Origin: Gadus chalcogrammus
Lineage: Eukaryota; Chordata; Actinopteri; Gadiformes; Gadidae
Reading direction: 5' to 3'
Length of the DNA stretch: 64,000 nucleotides
Assembly: GCF_026213295.1 (NCBI RefSeq)
Contig: NC_079419.1
Location: 19,841,975 to 19,905,974, forward strand
The position numbers were made by a program, and so were the translations under genes. Position 1 is the first letter of the stretch. Each line of letters opens with the position of its first letter. This document shows positions 12,086-61,000 of the stretch, piece after piece. The notes beneath the pieces are model-generated. The model ran no database searches and was not told the DNA's origin. It worked only from the letters and a program-made list of their open reading frames with translations.

Positions 12086-15000
12086 ATCCAGCGTACAGCA
12101 GAGCTCTGGGTGCCACGTGGAATACCGTAGCTAGCTACTGGTTTACATCAGTGCGTCGACCCCTCTCCCCTTCCCCCAGGCGACCGTGTGATCGACGTGG
12201 GCTCAGAATGGAGGACCTTCACCAATGAGAAAGCCACCAAAGACCCGTCCAGAGTGGGAGACGCCCAGAACCCCCTGCTGAACGGAGGAGACCTCACCAC
12301 CATGATCAGCAAGGTGAGGGACGCCACGGCCACCACCGGGGGTCCACTGTTCTAGTGTAGACGACTTAGACCCCACCACCATGATCAGCAAGGGGAGGGA
12401 CGGCACGGCCACCACCGGGGGTCCACTGTTCTAGCGTAGAAGTCTTGGGGAAGAACACCCAAGTTGAGTTATTCTTAGGAATCTGGTGTAAAATGGATCT
12501 GGGATATGTTTAGTAGGTTGACGAGTTGGAATGTTTGTTTGGGAGCAAAGAAGCGCATGTAGACGCATTCTTAAGTTCGCTGTTTTTAGCAGATTCTACC
12601 AAAACGCTTTAAACTTGGAACGTTGGGGGCATGTCTCATGGTATAAACTAAATCGCTACTTTAAACCACTTACAAGGCTAGAAGTTGCCTGACCCTTCTT
12701 TAGTTTTGTTTTGTTTTTAAGACTTGATAAGTAGATTGGCGAACACAGAGCTTGCGTTGTTGAGTTGTAAAAGTTGAAGAGAGATGGAATACCACCGACT
12801 TGTAGGACCCCCTGTTTCCCTGTAATGTTTTTGGGCTGAGCGGGTGTGTTGTCCCTGAGGTGACGACCCACAGGGACCGTTGATACCGGTTGCAGTGCAG
12901 TCGTTGCGTTTGAGCGCTGTAATGAGCGATGTTATACATGAAAAGCTTCAAGCACCACAGCTTTATTAAAGTGTCTCGGAAGCCAAACTCTGGGTTGAGA
13001 TGACACTGGGCCGTCTCGACTAACACCCACCACCGCCCCGACGGAGCTCCACACCTCCTCACAGACCCTGCCGTCAGTGGAGCAGAGTGGAACCCTCACA
13101 AAGTGTCCCTACCACCGTCACAAGCACAGGCTCGGACTCCTGTTATCCCTTAATGACAGCCTTTCTCAGTAACCCTGATAAAATGGCATAGATTACTAGG
13201 TTGGAGATCCTATTAGACATATTTAGACACGTTTAAAACAAACAGAAAACTAAACACTTAAAGGAAAACTTTAGATGGGGTTAGGCAAGGGTTCAAAGTC
13301 AAACGATGCAAATCTAGAAGGAAGCGAGAAAACAAATCAAAACGGTTGTCAAGTGTTTTGTTTAAAGCGTGAGGACACCCCAAGTTAATGGAATATTTAC
13401 CGGTCAAGTCTGGGGGAAGAGGGAGGAACAATAGAACCCATGGAGCAGCGTGCAGACGGCCACGCCAGACCCCAGCCGCCAGGAAGAGACGAAGGGACGT
13501 CATTGAACGCCACACAGGAAACGGCAGAAGGATTTCTAGTAGTTTGAGGCCCATCCGAGGCGGAGTTATGAAAGTCCAGCCAGAGATCAGAGCGGGCCTA
13601 AGCCGCTCCACAGCGGGCTAGAGAGACGCAGTGAGACAATCATTCCTGACACTAAGAGACAGCCGCGGTAGCATTAGTCCGGGAGCGTCACATTTAAACT
13701 CTATCAAAGGAAGGGTTTTCTTTCATGTTATCCCACTCTTTACTATAATCAGGCTACTAATTAGGAAGTGGCGTTACGGAGATGCTGAGGGCGTCACCAG
13801 GGCCGCGGGTCACTGAAGGGACTATGAGGGGGGGAGCTGTGACACTGTGTTGCCATGGAAATTGTTCCCATGGTTGCGGCCAGGTGATGGGGCCCTGTGG
13901 GGAGAAGATGCCTGAGATGGGGCATTGACCCAGTTAGCTGACTGGTAGCAGCTCAGCCTTAGACAGGCTCTTTATAGTGGTACCAGACACTGAAACACAC
14001 TGATCACACAGACGAGGCTGTGTCTAATGTTCCTCTAAACCTTTCTCTCATTACAATTAATTCAATTAAGAAAAGTAGAATGGAGTGGAGACCCGTTTGC
14101 ACTGTAAGAATACTTATTGCTGAACGCTGACGTCTTAAACGATCCGGCTCTGTTGGACAAGCAGCAAAGAAAAATGTAAAAGTATACATTTGTTTAAATA
14201 TTTGTGATCTATACGTCTACGAGCAGTGTCCCTTCATGATGAATGGACAATAGGATCCAAACAGTGGATCAGATGAAGGGTCCCGGGGCTCTCTGGTACC
14301 TGGAGCCTCCTCACAGTACCGCTGCTCCGCCTGTGGTCTCCCCAGGGCACCGGCGCCGCCAGCTTCGACGAGTTTGGCAACTCCAAGTACCAGAACCGCC
14401 GCACCATGAGCAGCTCGGACCGCGCCATGCTGAACGCCTTCAAGGAGATCACCACCATGGCGGACCGCATCAACCTGCCCAGGAACATCATCGTAGGTCC
14501 CCCTCTCGCACCGCCGCCGCGGGGCCCCTCCTCCACCCGGTACTCTGCCCCTCAGGGGACCGTCCTGAATCCATCTAGAGCTGAGAAAAGTAGTGAAATA
14601 GAATAATGAATAAGGGTGATTAATAACATGGAGAAATCAAGTTCTAGATTTAGACTTTGGCATTTCTTCCCGTGTGCCTTATAAAGGACCTTGAGGACAT
14701 TGTTGGCTGAAAAACCTTCAAGGCTGTCGGCCTGTGTGGGAGGGTTGAATGGGACCGTTCCGGGAACAATACCCATTGTGTCTTGTTTTTTCGCCCCCCA
14801 AGGACCGAACAAATAACTTATTCAAGCAAGTTTACGAACAGAAGAGCCTGAAAGGTCGTGCCAATGACGCCATCGCCTCAGCCTGCCTCTACATCGCCTG
14901 TAGACAGGAAGGAGTCCCCAGGACATTTAAAGGTCAGTCCGGGTTTACCCCCAGAAGCCTCCCAGCCTGGGGTACTCTGTGATGGTGGTTTAATAATAGA

Positions 15001-16867
15001 CTGAACATCAGGCCCCTGTCCCTGTGTTTACCGGCGGTGGGATTCAGCCTGCTGTCTTCTGAATGGGTTATTCAGCTCCTGGGGGTTAGCTTCAGAGAGC
15101 CAGTGAGCCCATTGTTTCAAATGGAATTCAAACTCTATGGGATTTAAGAAATATATGTTTTGGGATGAGAGCTTTGGGAAAGAGGGCGGCCTGTTATCCT
15201 CATGGTAACGACCCACCCCCACCTTTTGATACTTCCCTAGTATCGTCGTTGTGCGTTGTCATGAGTGTTGTAATAAGCAATGAATTTGAAATCCGCCACA
15301 CACCGTAGTCATACTATAGGTGTCTAGGAAGCTTAACCCTCACTCAGACGAGGGTATTAAATAAATCACTGCTCAGACGGAGCTCCACCGTCCACACACA
15401 CCGTGGCGTTATGCAGTAACATTGCAAAATGTGTCCAAAAACGCCAACTTTCTCCCCGACTCCGCAGTCAGCCGCTGCCGAGACGGAGCTCCACACGTCC
15501 ACACACACAAAAATAAATGATAAAGGATCCATAAAGAAGGCTTTTAAATAACGTTTTTTAGCAGAAACGTTTTTAAATCAATCATGAACACTAGAGTGGT
15601 CTAATGATTACCCTGCCTTAACAATAACTATACAATGAGACAGTGAGCAATCATGCGAGAGATGACAGAGAAGTGCGATAATTATAGCGAAAGAAGTCAG
15701 CCTAGCTCTTTAGAGGCCCATCTTCCCCTTCATGAATCTGTGGGGCCTGTTCCATCTAAATCCCAACCCGTCCCTCCTCCTCCCCCAGAGATCTGCGCCG
15801 TGTCCCGCATCTCCAAGAAGGAGATCGGCCGCTGCTTCAAGCTGATCCTGAAGGCCCTGGAGACCAGCGTGGACCTCATCACCACCGGGGACTTCATGTC
15901 CCGCTTCTGCTCCAACCTGGGCCTGCCCAAGCACGTGCAGATGGCCGCCACCTTCATCGCCCGCAAGGCGGTGGAGCTGGACCTGGTGCCCGGCCGCAGC
16001 CCCATCTCCGTGGCCGCCGCCGCCATCTACATGGCCTCCCAGGCCTCGGCCGAAAAGAAGACCCAGAAGGGTGAGCGACGGAGGGGAGGAGCGTCCTGGT
16101 TGCTATCCAGACTGGTGACTGCGCTCTGGTCCGACACACCGCTCGCTCACTCAGCGGCGCTCGGCTGATCGTCTCTCTCCTTAAGAGCTTGATCACATGG
16201 GTTTATTTGTTTTGGGTGCGACGGCCATTTGAACTTGTATCTTTTCCCTCAGACTGTGCTTTTCAGTCTTATCTCACTACTGCACGTTGATTGCAAATGG
16301 GACCTCTTCTGCTCTTCCGCTTTACACCCTGAGCTCGCATATGTTTATAAAGATAAGATATGATGAACCTGTGAACTCAAGGAGATTGTGAGCAATGCGG
16401 TGACACTTGGTTTATGTATCGAGCTAACATGAGCCCTGAGGTCCATTTAGCTCCAAGCCAAAGCTAGCGTTGGCCTGTGTGTCCACGTAGAGCTAATGTT
16501 TACAAAGGTATCGATCCAGAGCTAAGAGGGTATCTGCCACGATAGAGCCCACATGCGAGCCCTGAGGTCCACATAGAGAGCTAACAATAAAGGCAGTGCA
16601 GGGCTAACAGGTTGGCATTGTTTTTGTTTGGCAGAACTAATGATGGCCTTGTGTGCGTGGCAATGACACGTCGGAGGTGGCTAGCGTTCATGCAGGGCTA
16701 ACCGGGTCTCTGTGTCTCCCCCTGTGTGCTCAGAGATCGGAGACATCGCCGGCGTGGCAGACGTGACGATCCGGCAGTCCTACCGGCTGATCTACCCCCG
16801 CGCCCCGGACCTCTTCCCCCCCGACTTCAAGTTCGACACACCCGTGGACAAGCTGCCTCAACTGTGA
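7996..16867 (+). CDS. gtf2b: general transcription factor TFIIB
   Basis: TFIIB bridges TBP-bound promoter DNA and RNA polymerase II and helps set the start site. Seven coding exons join in frame: 7996-8012, 8998-9110, 12180-12313, 14346-14492, 14803-14932, 15789-16070 and 16734-16867. All introns are GT-AG. The product is 318 residues (human 316). The N-terminal zinc ribbon has ligands Cys17, His20, Cys36 and Cys39. The B-reader/linker region (DVGSEWRTF) and two cyclin folds follow, with near-identity to human TFIIB across [19 protein letters not shown] and [20 protein letters not shown] stretches, ending [10 protein letters not shown]. The extra two residues relative to human fall at the exon 1/2 junction ([10 protein letters not shown]). 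The gene is divergent from lrrc8d and convergent with pkn2. Introns hold tandem and dispersed repeats described separately. Confidence 0.97.
8998..9110 (+). CDS. gtf2b: gtf2b exon 2, zinc ribbon
   Basis: Follows a CTCTGTAG acceptor and ends at donor GTGAGT. It carries all four zinc ligands (Cys17, His20, Cys36, Cys39). Only this acceptor keeps the frame. Confidence 0.95.
12032..12083 (+). repeat. (TG)n microsatellite upstream of gtf2b exon 3
   Basis: About 26 TG units on the sense strand, ending about 97 nt before the exon 3 acceptor. Confidence 0.97.
12180..12313 (+). CDS. gtf2b: gtf2b exon 3, B-reader/linker
   Basis: Follows a CCTTCCCCCAG-like acceptor and encodes [13 protein letters not shown] through TTMISK, then donor GTGAGG at 12314. 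The exon end and donor are duplicated in tandem just downstream (12372-12449). Confidence 0.96.
12293..12449 (+). repeat. 79-bp tandem duplication of exon 3 end and donor
   Basis: About 77-79 bp covering the last 19 coding bases of gtf2b exon 3, its donor and the start of intron 3 is repeated once, with an offset of exactly 79 bp. The second copy keeps CACCACCATGATCAGCAAG (12374-12392) but reads GGGAGG where the true donor reads GTGAGG, so the second splice site is dead. A few other substitutions separate the copies. Confidence 0.93.
12850..13125 (+). repeat. dispersed repeat, copy A (gtf2b intron 3)
   Basis: Shares a run of short blocks in the same order with 15195-15510: ACGACCCAC, GTGTCT(C/A)GGAAGC and GACGGAGCTCCACAC. 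This marks a diverged interspersed element. No terminal repeats or coding potential were recognised. Confidence 0.5.
14346..14492 (+). CDS. gtf2b: gtf2b exon 4
   Basis: 49 whole codons, [19 protein letters not shown] to NLPRNII, between a CTCCCCAG acceptor and donor GTAGGT. It contains the linker and the start of the first cyclin fold. Confidence 0.95.
14803..14932 (+). CDS. gtf2b: gtf2b exon 5, first cyclin fold
   Basis: Encodes [13 protein letters not shown] to EGVPRTFK plus the first base of Glu181. The acceptor is CCCCCCAAG and the donor GTCAGT. Confidence 0.95.
15195..15510 (+). repeat. dispersed repeat, copy B (gtf2b intron 5)
   Basis: Same family as 12850-13125. It adds a block (ATTAAATAAATCACTGCTC) also seen, with one or two changes, in reverse orientation near 59.15 kb. 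Confidence 0.5.
15789..16070 (+). CDS. gtf2b: gtf2b exon 6, both cyclin folds
   Basis: Largest gtf2b exon, [12 protein letters not shown] to [11 protein letters not shown]. It spans the end of the first and most of the second cyclin fold. The acceptor is CCTCCCCCAG and the donor GTGAGC. Confidence 0.96.
16430..16640 (+). repeat. degenerate tandem repeat in gtf2b intron 6
   Basis: Variants of GAGCTAAC and TGAGCCCTGAGGTCCA recur irregularly (the latter near 16432 and 16558). This suggests an old, eroded tandem array of no clear unit length. Confidence 0.4.
16734..16867 (+). CDS. gtf2b: gtf2b exon 7 (last)
   Basis: Encodes [16 protein letters not shown] to [10 protein letters not shown] and stop TGA at 16865-16867. 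It follows the acceptor GTGTGCTCAG. Confidence 0.97.
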
Positions 16868-17292
16868 AGACCGCCGCGCGACACACTCATTGAAGACACT
16901 TTCTGCTGTAATCCTAGGGTTATATTATCTCTTTTTTATCATACTTTGTTGGATTTGGAAAGATTATTTCCCTCCTCACTTAAGACTCCAAGCCTTTGTT
17001 TAGGCACTCTCGCAGGAATACAAAGGACACACATTCCAGTGCTTAAACATACAGATAGCAGACTGTGCAGACAGTGTTTCATTTGAGTGTATATAGCTTG
17101 TATATATGTCCAAGTCAAAACGTGTAATAAGTGCTTTCACAATTTTAGGCTGGTTTCATACTATATACGATTTTCTTTTTTTTGTAGAAAAAATAATCTG
17201 GTTCTATTTTGTTAGCTTGCATTGTCCTCAGTAAATTAAGAAATGAAAGTTTTTCCGTAAAGCATAGTTCACCTCATGGTTTGAAAAAAAAG

Positions 17293-17298
17293 ATTAAA
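17293..17298 (+). promoter_or_regulatory. gtf2b: probable gtf2b poly(A) signal (ATTAAA)
   Basis: ATTAAA, a common variant signal, lies about 430 nt after the stop codon in an otherwise plausible 3' UTR. Confidence 0.5.
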
Positions 17299-18199
17299 CT
17301 CTGTTTACCAAAAGCACTTGCCTCTGTTTGACGGACAGATGACCCTGGGCTGGTATCTTGCCACGAGGGCTTCTCGTGGGTTATGTTTATGTTTACTCTG
17401 CTGTCTAATGACTTGGTGAAGAGCAGCCTGTATAACTTAGGCCATCATCGGTCATGGTCAGGGGAATGGGACCACCTGTGTTCCCAAAGCCTGACCAGTT
17501 CATTACCAGTATTTCCCACTTGACAATCCAATCGATATCCTCTTTAAAGTTGAAATGTGGAATCACTGTAGTTCTAAGGGCATACAAAAAATCAACTAAA
17601 TTGAAAGGTAAAACAAAATATATTTTGGATTCCTAATCAGGTGAGGCAATCTGTTGACCTTCATTAAGACTATTTAAATGGACAATTATTTTACCACCAT
17701 GATAAAGACCCTGCATTAACGCCTGGTATTAAAATTGGCTTTGATTGGCACCCAAAGGTGTTCTGTTGCAATCACCCCAAATATAACTACAATGAATACT
17801 GATACAACTACATTTGAACACTTGAGTCGGGGCTAACAAATAGTTTAATCTACATTCACTGTTTTCAAACAATGACTGAAAAGATATTTAAAGCATCAAT
17901 GGAGGCGGTTGCCTCCGGAGCCAGCATGTGCAGGCGCGGCTGTACGACAATGCGGAAGGAAAGAAGCAAACCCCATTACTAAATATAGGCCTTCATCCTG
18001 AAACCAAGACTGCTTTCATATAATTTCAAATGCAAATCATACACGGTGACAATGACATCTCATTGGCTGGTTTTATCTCTTTCGGCAGAAACTAGTCACA
18101 ATTCGAACCTTAACATTTATAGGCCCAGTGCGCCCCGCTGTTAAAACGACCATCTAAGGAAACCCAACATTGAATCTATAGTAAAAGGCATTACTATTA

Positions 18200-18810
18200 C
18201 AGGTTGATCTCAATAAATTAGAATATTGTGGAAAAGTTCATTCATTCCCATTATTCAATTTAAAAAGTGAAACTCGTAATATAGATCCATGACACCAGAA
18301 GTTAAATATTTCAAGCCTTTATTTGTATTAATCTTGATTTTGGCTTACAGCTCATGAAAACCCAGAATACTGTATTTCAGAAAATGAATATTGTGAAAAA
18401 ATTCAACATTGTAGACTCAAGGTGTCAAACTCTAATGAATTACCTGAAAACCCCTGATTTTTTTTATTTTTAACGGTCTCTCCGTCTGGTTCAGTAGGCG
18501 TCACAATCATGGGGAAGACTGCTGACCTGACAGTTGTCAGACAGTCATTGACAGGCTCCACAAGGAAGTTGGCTGTCCAAAGAGAGCTGTATTTTGAGGT
18601 AATTAGCTGATTAGAGTGACACCATGAGTCTACAACGATGAACTGTTTCACAATTTTGTGGTTTTCATGAGCTGCAAGCCATAATCAAGATTAATACAAA
18701 TAAAGGCTTGAATTAATTCACCTTTGGTGGAGTCCATTTATATAATATAAATTGAATAACTGAAATGAAATAGCTTTTCCACAATATTCTAATTAATTGA
18801 GATTCACCTG
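18200..18810. mobile_element. Tc1/mariner-like deletion derivative with long inverted ends
   Basis: Both ends start CAGG(T) and the outer 35-40 bp are nearly perfect inverted repeats. A second matched block (about 18318-18361 against 18660-18710) shows inverted arms of about 150 bp. The element is flanked by the dinucleotide TA on both sides (18198-18199 and 18811-18812), the Tc1/mariner target duplication. Between the arms, a plus-strand remnant reads TIMGKTADLTVV, resembling a Tc1-type transposase N terminus, with the rest deleted. It is non-autonomous. Confidence 0.75.
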
Positions 18811-18942
18811 TATATAAGAGGAGGTATATTGGAGAACTGGGTCAGTGCCACCACTGTTTGGGTTATTTCAGAGGGCCCTGTAGGGGGCATGAAGGAATCA
18901 ACTGCTAAAAAATATTAAGTGTTTCACCTTCCCTCATCTTGT

Positions 18943-18948
18943 TTTATT
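18943..18948 (-). promoter_or_regulatory. pkn2: candidate pkn2 poly(A) signal
   Basis: AATAAA on the minus strand about 1.0 kb after the pkn2 stop codon. It is the nearest clear canonical hexamer found by eye. Confidence 0.35.
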
Positions 18949-19895
18949 AGCATCTTGTTCTTTTCCGTTCTTCCATCTGAAACAATAGGACAACATTTCT
19001 TGACAACTTAATGTTTAAGACGACAAAGAGTAGTGTTTTTCTTTTATACGTAACCTAGCTTGTAACACTGGTTGGGCAGACTTAAGTGTTTGGATCAGAA
19101 TTCAGATCAACTGTAAACAGAATATGAAAAAACGAAAATGCAAAACGTTATTTCAACGAAAACTTAAAATGGGCGCCTAGGGCAGGCTGTTGACAAGGCC
19201 GGGACCGGATACAACGTACTTTAGTGTGTGTATCTACTGTGTGTATGCTCCATCTTGGGGTTTCAAGTGAATACGAACAGTAGTAGTCATCATCAGGATG
19301 TCCGTTACAGTTGACTGTCAGTTAGTTCAGTGAAGACGATGGCTTAAGCACTTCCAAAAACAAAATCATATTTCACTAATACAACTTTTCAAAAATGTTC
19401 ATCATAAGTGAGTCAAAGGTGGAGACAACAAAAATATATGGAGGAATATAATCTGTACAGCTCAAAATCAAATAAAAAACACATTAAAAAATAAAAACAA
19501 ACAGGACAGTGACATGGAATAACATGATGTGATGTCATCCGCCCGGAGTTCATATGAAAACATTCTCAGTGGTCAGACCGTGGGCACCATGGCAACGACA
19601 ACAGGAGAACGCAACATCCCTCCTGATCGTCCTTCACTCCTGTTATCTGTTTTAATCAGTTTTTCTGTTAAAAAAAGTTCTTCATGTTGATTAAAAAAAT
19701 AGAGAGAGGTGTGGCGGGGCGGGGGAGGGGGAGGGGCTGACCTGTCTGTTCCCCGGCCGCACTGAGCGCGCCCAGAGGCCCGCCGAGCAATGGTCCCTCT
19801 CGGCGCGGTCGTCGGGCGGACCACCTGACGGTCCTATAAAACCGGTCACCACAATAAGAGCGCGAGCTACAGTCTTTGCTCTGCGGGTTGGTTCA

Positions 19896-19897
<2 letters not shown>

Positions 19898-19933
<36 letters not shown>

Positions 19934-19936
19934 TGC
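19898..19936 (-). repeat. CA-rich tract in the pkn2 3' UTR
   Basis: On the sense (minus) strand a (CA)n tract begins about 27 nt after the pkn2 stop codon. CA repeats in transcripts are known binding sites for hnRNP L. Confidence 0.85.
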
Positions 19937-19962
19937 TGAGGGTGGGGGGTCCGGGGGGGGAG

Positions 19963-50905
<30,943 letters not shown>

Positions 50906-51260
50906 CTTGGTTTTCAACTTTGAATCAAGTCCTCCGGAGAGAGGGGAGGTGGTGCTCAACTTTCCCTCTCTTGTGACCAAAATAAGTTATTCTTTGACCA
51001 AACCATCGGTCATCTCTGCAAAACCGGAAATTCCATGTCGTCTTTACACTTCGTTTACGTTCTTACAGTGTCCAAACACTCCCCCCCACCCCCAAGAGGA
51101 GCCTATTCATAAATACACAGGAGGAATACGTCTGTCCCAGCAGTCCTGGTGGAGCGCGAGGCGGCGGTGAGTGGGACCGCCCGCCGGAGCCGCGCGCTGT
51201 GTGCACCCGCTCGACCCAGCGGCATAACCGGCGCTCACTCTCGCGACCAGACTCTATTCA
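50906..51260 (-). promoter_or_regulatory. pkn2: pkn2 5' UTR and promoter region
   Basis: CpG-rich DNA at about 51130-51250 lies directly upstream of pkn2 exon 1. The YY1-like element at the start codon suggests initiation close to the ATG. No TATA box with good spacing was seen. Confidence 0.45.
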
Positions 51261-51535
51261 CACATCCCCACGTGATCAGAAACTTTATAACCATATCTAT
51301 TCTCACTGTCAACACGCCGACATTATCTTGGTGGAAGAATACTATCAAGGTACTATTAGGCTCTTTCTTTTCTACTGGGTTACTACTAGGCTATAAATAA
51401 ATACATATATAGGCCTATATAGATATATATATATAGATATATAGATATCTATATAGGCCTATATATACACACACACACACAGTATATAGGCCTACATAGA
51501 TATCTATAAAGATATATTATAGGTCTTTATATATA

Positions 51536-51664
<129 letters not shown>

Positions 51665-52171
51665 TATGTGTCCTTACTAATAGTTTTGCTCACTGTATGA
51701 ATTCAATTCACATCTTGATTGAAATAAGAATGTCAATATAATTGTGTGTCCAATATGAACTTATACACCAAAAAATCTATATTAAACAAAACACCATGGC
51801 CATTGAGTTATTATTCAACAGTGCACACCGTACTGTAGCAACCTAAACCACAGCGCCCATGCGCAGACATTCATGTATCAGCATAAACGTCCTAGTTTTC
51901 CATTAAGGCCTATGCATGACATGCCACACCTAGGTGCGGGGAGCTGGATGTACACACACCGCAGGGAGGTGGCCGTAAGCAAGCGGAGCTCTCTGTGATT
52001 TGGCAATTTTACATAAAAAGACCACAAGACAACGAGACACGACCACAAGCCACGAGACAATCTCCCGGACCCATTACTGATTCATACATTCATACATAAC
52101 GCTTTTTTCCCGAACGAGAAAGATTGCCTTCAAGTACAAGCGTCTCTTCTGAACCCCGCAGCGGTTCCTCC

Positions 52172-52185
52172 GTTGCCATGGTGAC
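52172..52185. promoter_or_regulatory. RFX X-box-like site
   Basis: GTTGCC-AT-GGTGAC is a near-palindromic X-box with one mismatch to the RFX consensus, in a small GC-rich patch 1.3 kb upstream of pkn2 exon 1. Confidence 0.3.
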
Positions 52186-52226
52186 GCAGGGGCGCGCCGT
52201 CTGTTAACAGGTGCGCCTGACAAGCA

Positions 52227-52272
52227 AGTGTTGCCAGATTGGGCCAGATTCCCGGCCCAATCTGGCAACACT
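52227..52272. repeat. perfect 19-bp inverted repeat
   Basis: Arms 52227-52245 (AGTGTTGCCAGATTGGGCC) and 52254-52272 are exact reverse complements around an 8-nt loop. Pairing continues outward with a one-base bulge. It may be a mobile remnant. Confidence 0.9.
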
Positions 52273-54911
52273 GCTGACAAGAGGTTCCCAACGTCGTTTT
52301 GATAACACTGGAAACCATACTTCACTTTCTATAATCTTGTACCGTATTTTTTAATGATGGTTGATATAAACGCCTATTGCGCAAACTTCCGGTCCTGTCT
52401 CCATGCACAAGGTAGTATGATTACCTGAGGCAGAGCCCCGGTTCTCCTGGAGTCCAGAGACGGGTCCCCGGTTCTCCTCCAAGGACAGAGGCCGTGTTGA
52501 ATGTTAGCTACTGAAGCCATGCGTAAAACACTATCATGGTGTGCAGCATCCATCCCCACCTTGGAATAGAAGCCTACTTACTGTAGACCGAGAAATAAGG
52601 CAGACTTTTGAGACACTATCCATCACAGTTGCCTTTTATATATTTTTTAAATGGTGTAAAATTAACGACAAATCAATATCCCAAAGACTTATTTGTATAT
52701 ATTCATAGTAGCCTACTGACCGATTTCAAACTACACAAACATAACATACAACTGATTAAAATATATTGGTTGGCACAAAATACACAAGATGAATGGGAAA
52801 CCTGTTTTGAAGACTAATTTAAACCGTTCTAAATTTACATTTTAGATTTTAGCCTAACCTTTAGGTATCCCCAGAATAAGAATTTCAACTCATTATCTCC
52901 CTCTGTAGGAGACCATGGTCTAACATGTTGCAGCTCTCTTTCCCCACACTAGCCACTCCAAATAATTTCCTTTACTTCCCAAGAGGTTCAAACAATTATT
53001 GAAACACAAACAACCAGTTGGACTGACACAAAACACTGAAATTGTGTTCACTGAATTGATATATATTTTTGGCAATCAAAACAATGACTTTTTTTATTAA
53101 CAAATCTGCAACAGAAATAACAGTTGGGCAAAGAGAAGGCACATTCAGCCTAACTAGTAAACCCTTATATAATTTTATTTTTCTTATTTTGATTTCATTC
53201 AGTAAGATGATCCTCTGTACTATCTCTGGACAGATCCGATGTATCTCAGTCTTGTTAAATGGACCTTTGTGGATTATGCCTAGGATTGGATTAGTTTTGT
53301 GGGACATTTATTGTCGAAAGGCTCTCAAAGGAGCACTGTGAATAGGGTTCTAGTATTACGGCTGTCATATAAGCTGTCAGCAAAGATTACACGGGGTGGA
53401 TTTTTCCTTTACATTTTGCAAATTTTCTTCTTCTGTGGAAGGCTTAGCTTCCCGGCCAATCAGAATACATCTGATCCGTTATCGAAAGCGAGTGATTTAA
53501 TTCAAGGACCTATGGTCAGGGCTCACAGCCTTGACAGAATACTCTATCCTGATTGGTTGGACATCTATCCCTATTCAATGTATTTATTTATCATTCCAAC
53601 TCAGAATACAGAACATTTGTCTGTTGAAGGCCTAAAAAACAATAACAATTTCGAAACAAGCCAACAGTTTGTGTACATTTAGTGTTATAACCATCTTTCA
53701 CAGCTCCCCATTAAGAGAGATTATGTTAGGAATTTAACAGGGCAGAAATCTACAATCTTTACCTAGCCGTAAATGAGCAAAACCACCTAAAACATACTAC
53801 ATAAAAGCAAATCTTACAGAGAAAAGTTTTTTCATGTTATGTATACAAATGTAAGAAAAAGGGCTACAATCTTAGCAGCAGAGAATAAGCATGTTTCTGG
53901 GCATCCATTTTTTACAATGACTAATCAAAAATAAATCTTAAAAACAAACATGGTCAAGCAAGACCCACAAACAATGAATTGAACAGACAGTTAATTTGTT
54001 TGTAGGTGTTAGCACAATGTAAATAAGTTAATCATAAAAAAAATCATCGGAAATTAATCCATTGGAAATAATATGTACAACAGCAGTATTGTTCAACTAG
54101 TTGAATTACTTAATGTACTCAACCTTTCAGTATCCATACAAACCCCCCCCCCCCCCCCCAACAAGGATGCACATTTACAAGAATCATAAAACAAATACAT
54201 TTATAAAACACAAAGATTTGTCCCAGGAAATAGTCTATAGACACAGGATTCTGACTTGGAAAAAAGCTGAGCTGTTTCTTATTCAAGTCCAATGCAGTAG
54301 TTTTACATTTTTCACGGTTTCCTTTCTTTAGCTGTGGTCTCTAAGCACGTCAACGTCTTTTCACCCAGGAGGGGAAAAGATAGAATCCTGGTCTCTTTGC
54401 GTGAGAAAAAAAGACCATGATAGTTGTAGAAATAAAAAATACATCACAGCACAATCAGAAAATAACACAGGCTCCAGTGTTTGGGCTGAGGGTGGGAGGA
54501 GAGAACCAAGGAGATCCGGTGACCAATCCATAGTGACGGTCCTAACAGCTGCCGGCCACGCCGTGTCCCAGACGCGTGCGAGTAAAAGAGCGACCAATGG
54601 CCTTCTTCCTCACTTGGAAGAGAGGAGTTTCTCAGCAAGGAATACGATCGGCAAATAGCGGCTGCCACGCTGGTCTCCGCCATTTGGCCAGCTGGTGGGG
54701 AAGAGGGGTCATCAAGCACACAGCGACACAAATCTCTCCGACCAGAACCCATCCACCACCTCCGCTAGATGGTTTGGTAGCACCTCCTTTGTTGTTGTTT
54801 ACAAGTACGACGGTTGGTCCACCATTGAGCCTTCTCTCTCAGCCCATCGCCCCCTCAGGATCAGTTCATCTCCCCAGTGCGAGGGCAGGCGGGTATGGAC
54901 CAGCAGGTGCC

Positions 54912-60991
<6,080 letters not shown>

Positions 60992-61000
60992 CTGCACGGA

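Larger units (their letters stand above)
17300..19962. other. tail-to-tail interval between gtf2b and pkn2
   Basis: No coding exon is seen. It holds the end of the gtf2b 3' UTR, a Tc1/mariner-type deletion derivative (18200-18810) and the pkn2 3' UTR on the minus strand. A minus-strand AATAAA at 18943-18948 is a candidate pkn2 poly(A) signal, implying a 3' UTR of about 1 kb. Confidence 0.5.

Noticed and set aside
12372..12449. Duplicate gtf2b exon 3 as an alternative exon
   Set aside because: Only the last 19 coding bases are duplicated, without an acceptor, and the donor is GG. It cannot be an exon.
18403..18651. 82-codon minus-strand frame within the Tc1-like element
   Set aside because: The transposase remnant is on the plus strand. 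This frame is its antisense shadow.
53069..53682. Plus-strand frames of 90 and 127 codons between pkn2 and hs2st1
   Set aside because: AT-rich, without known motifs or conserved features, and probably in the hs2st1 3' flank on the other strand. There is no support for a gene.
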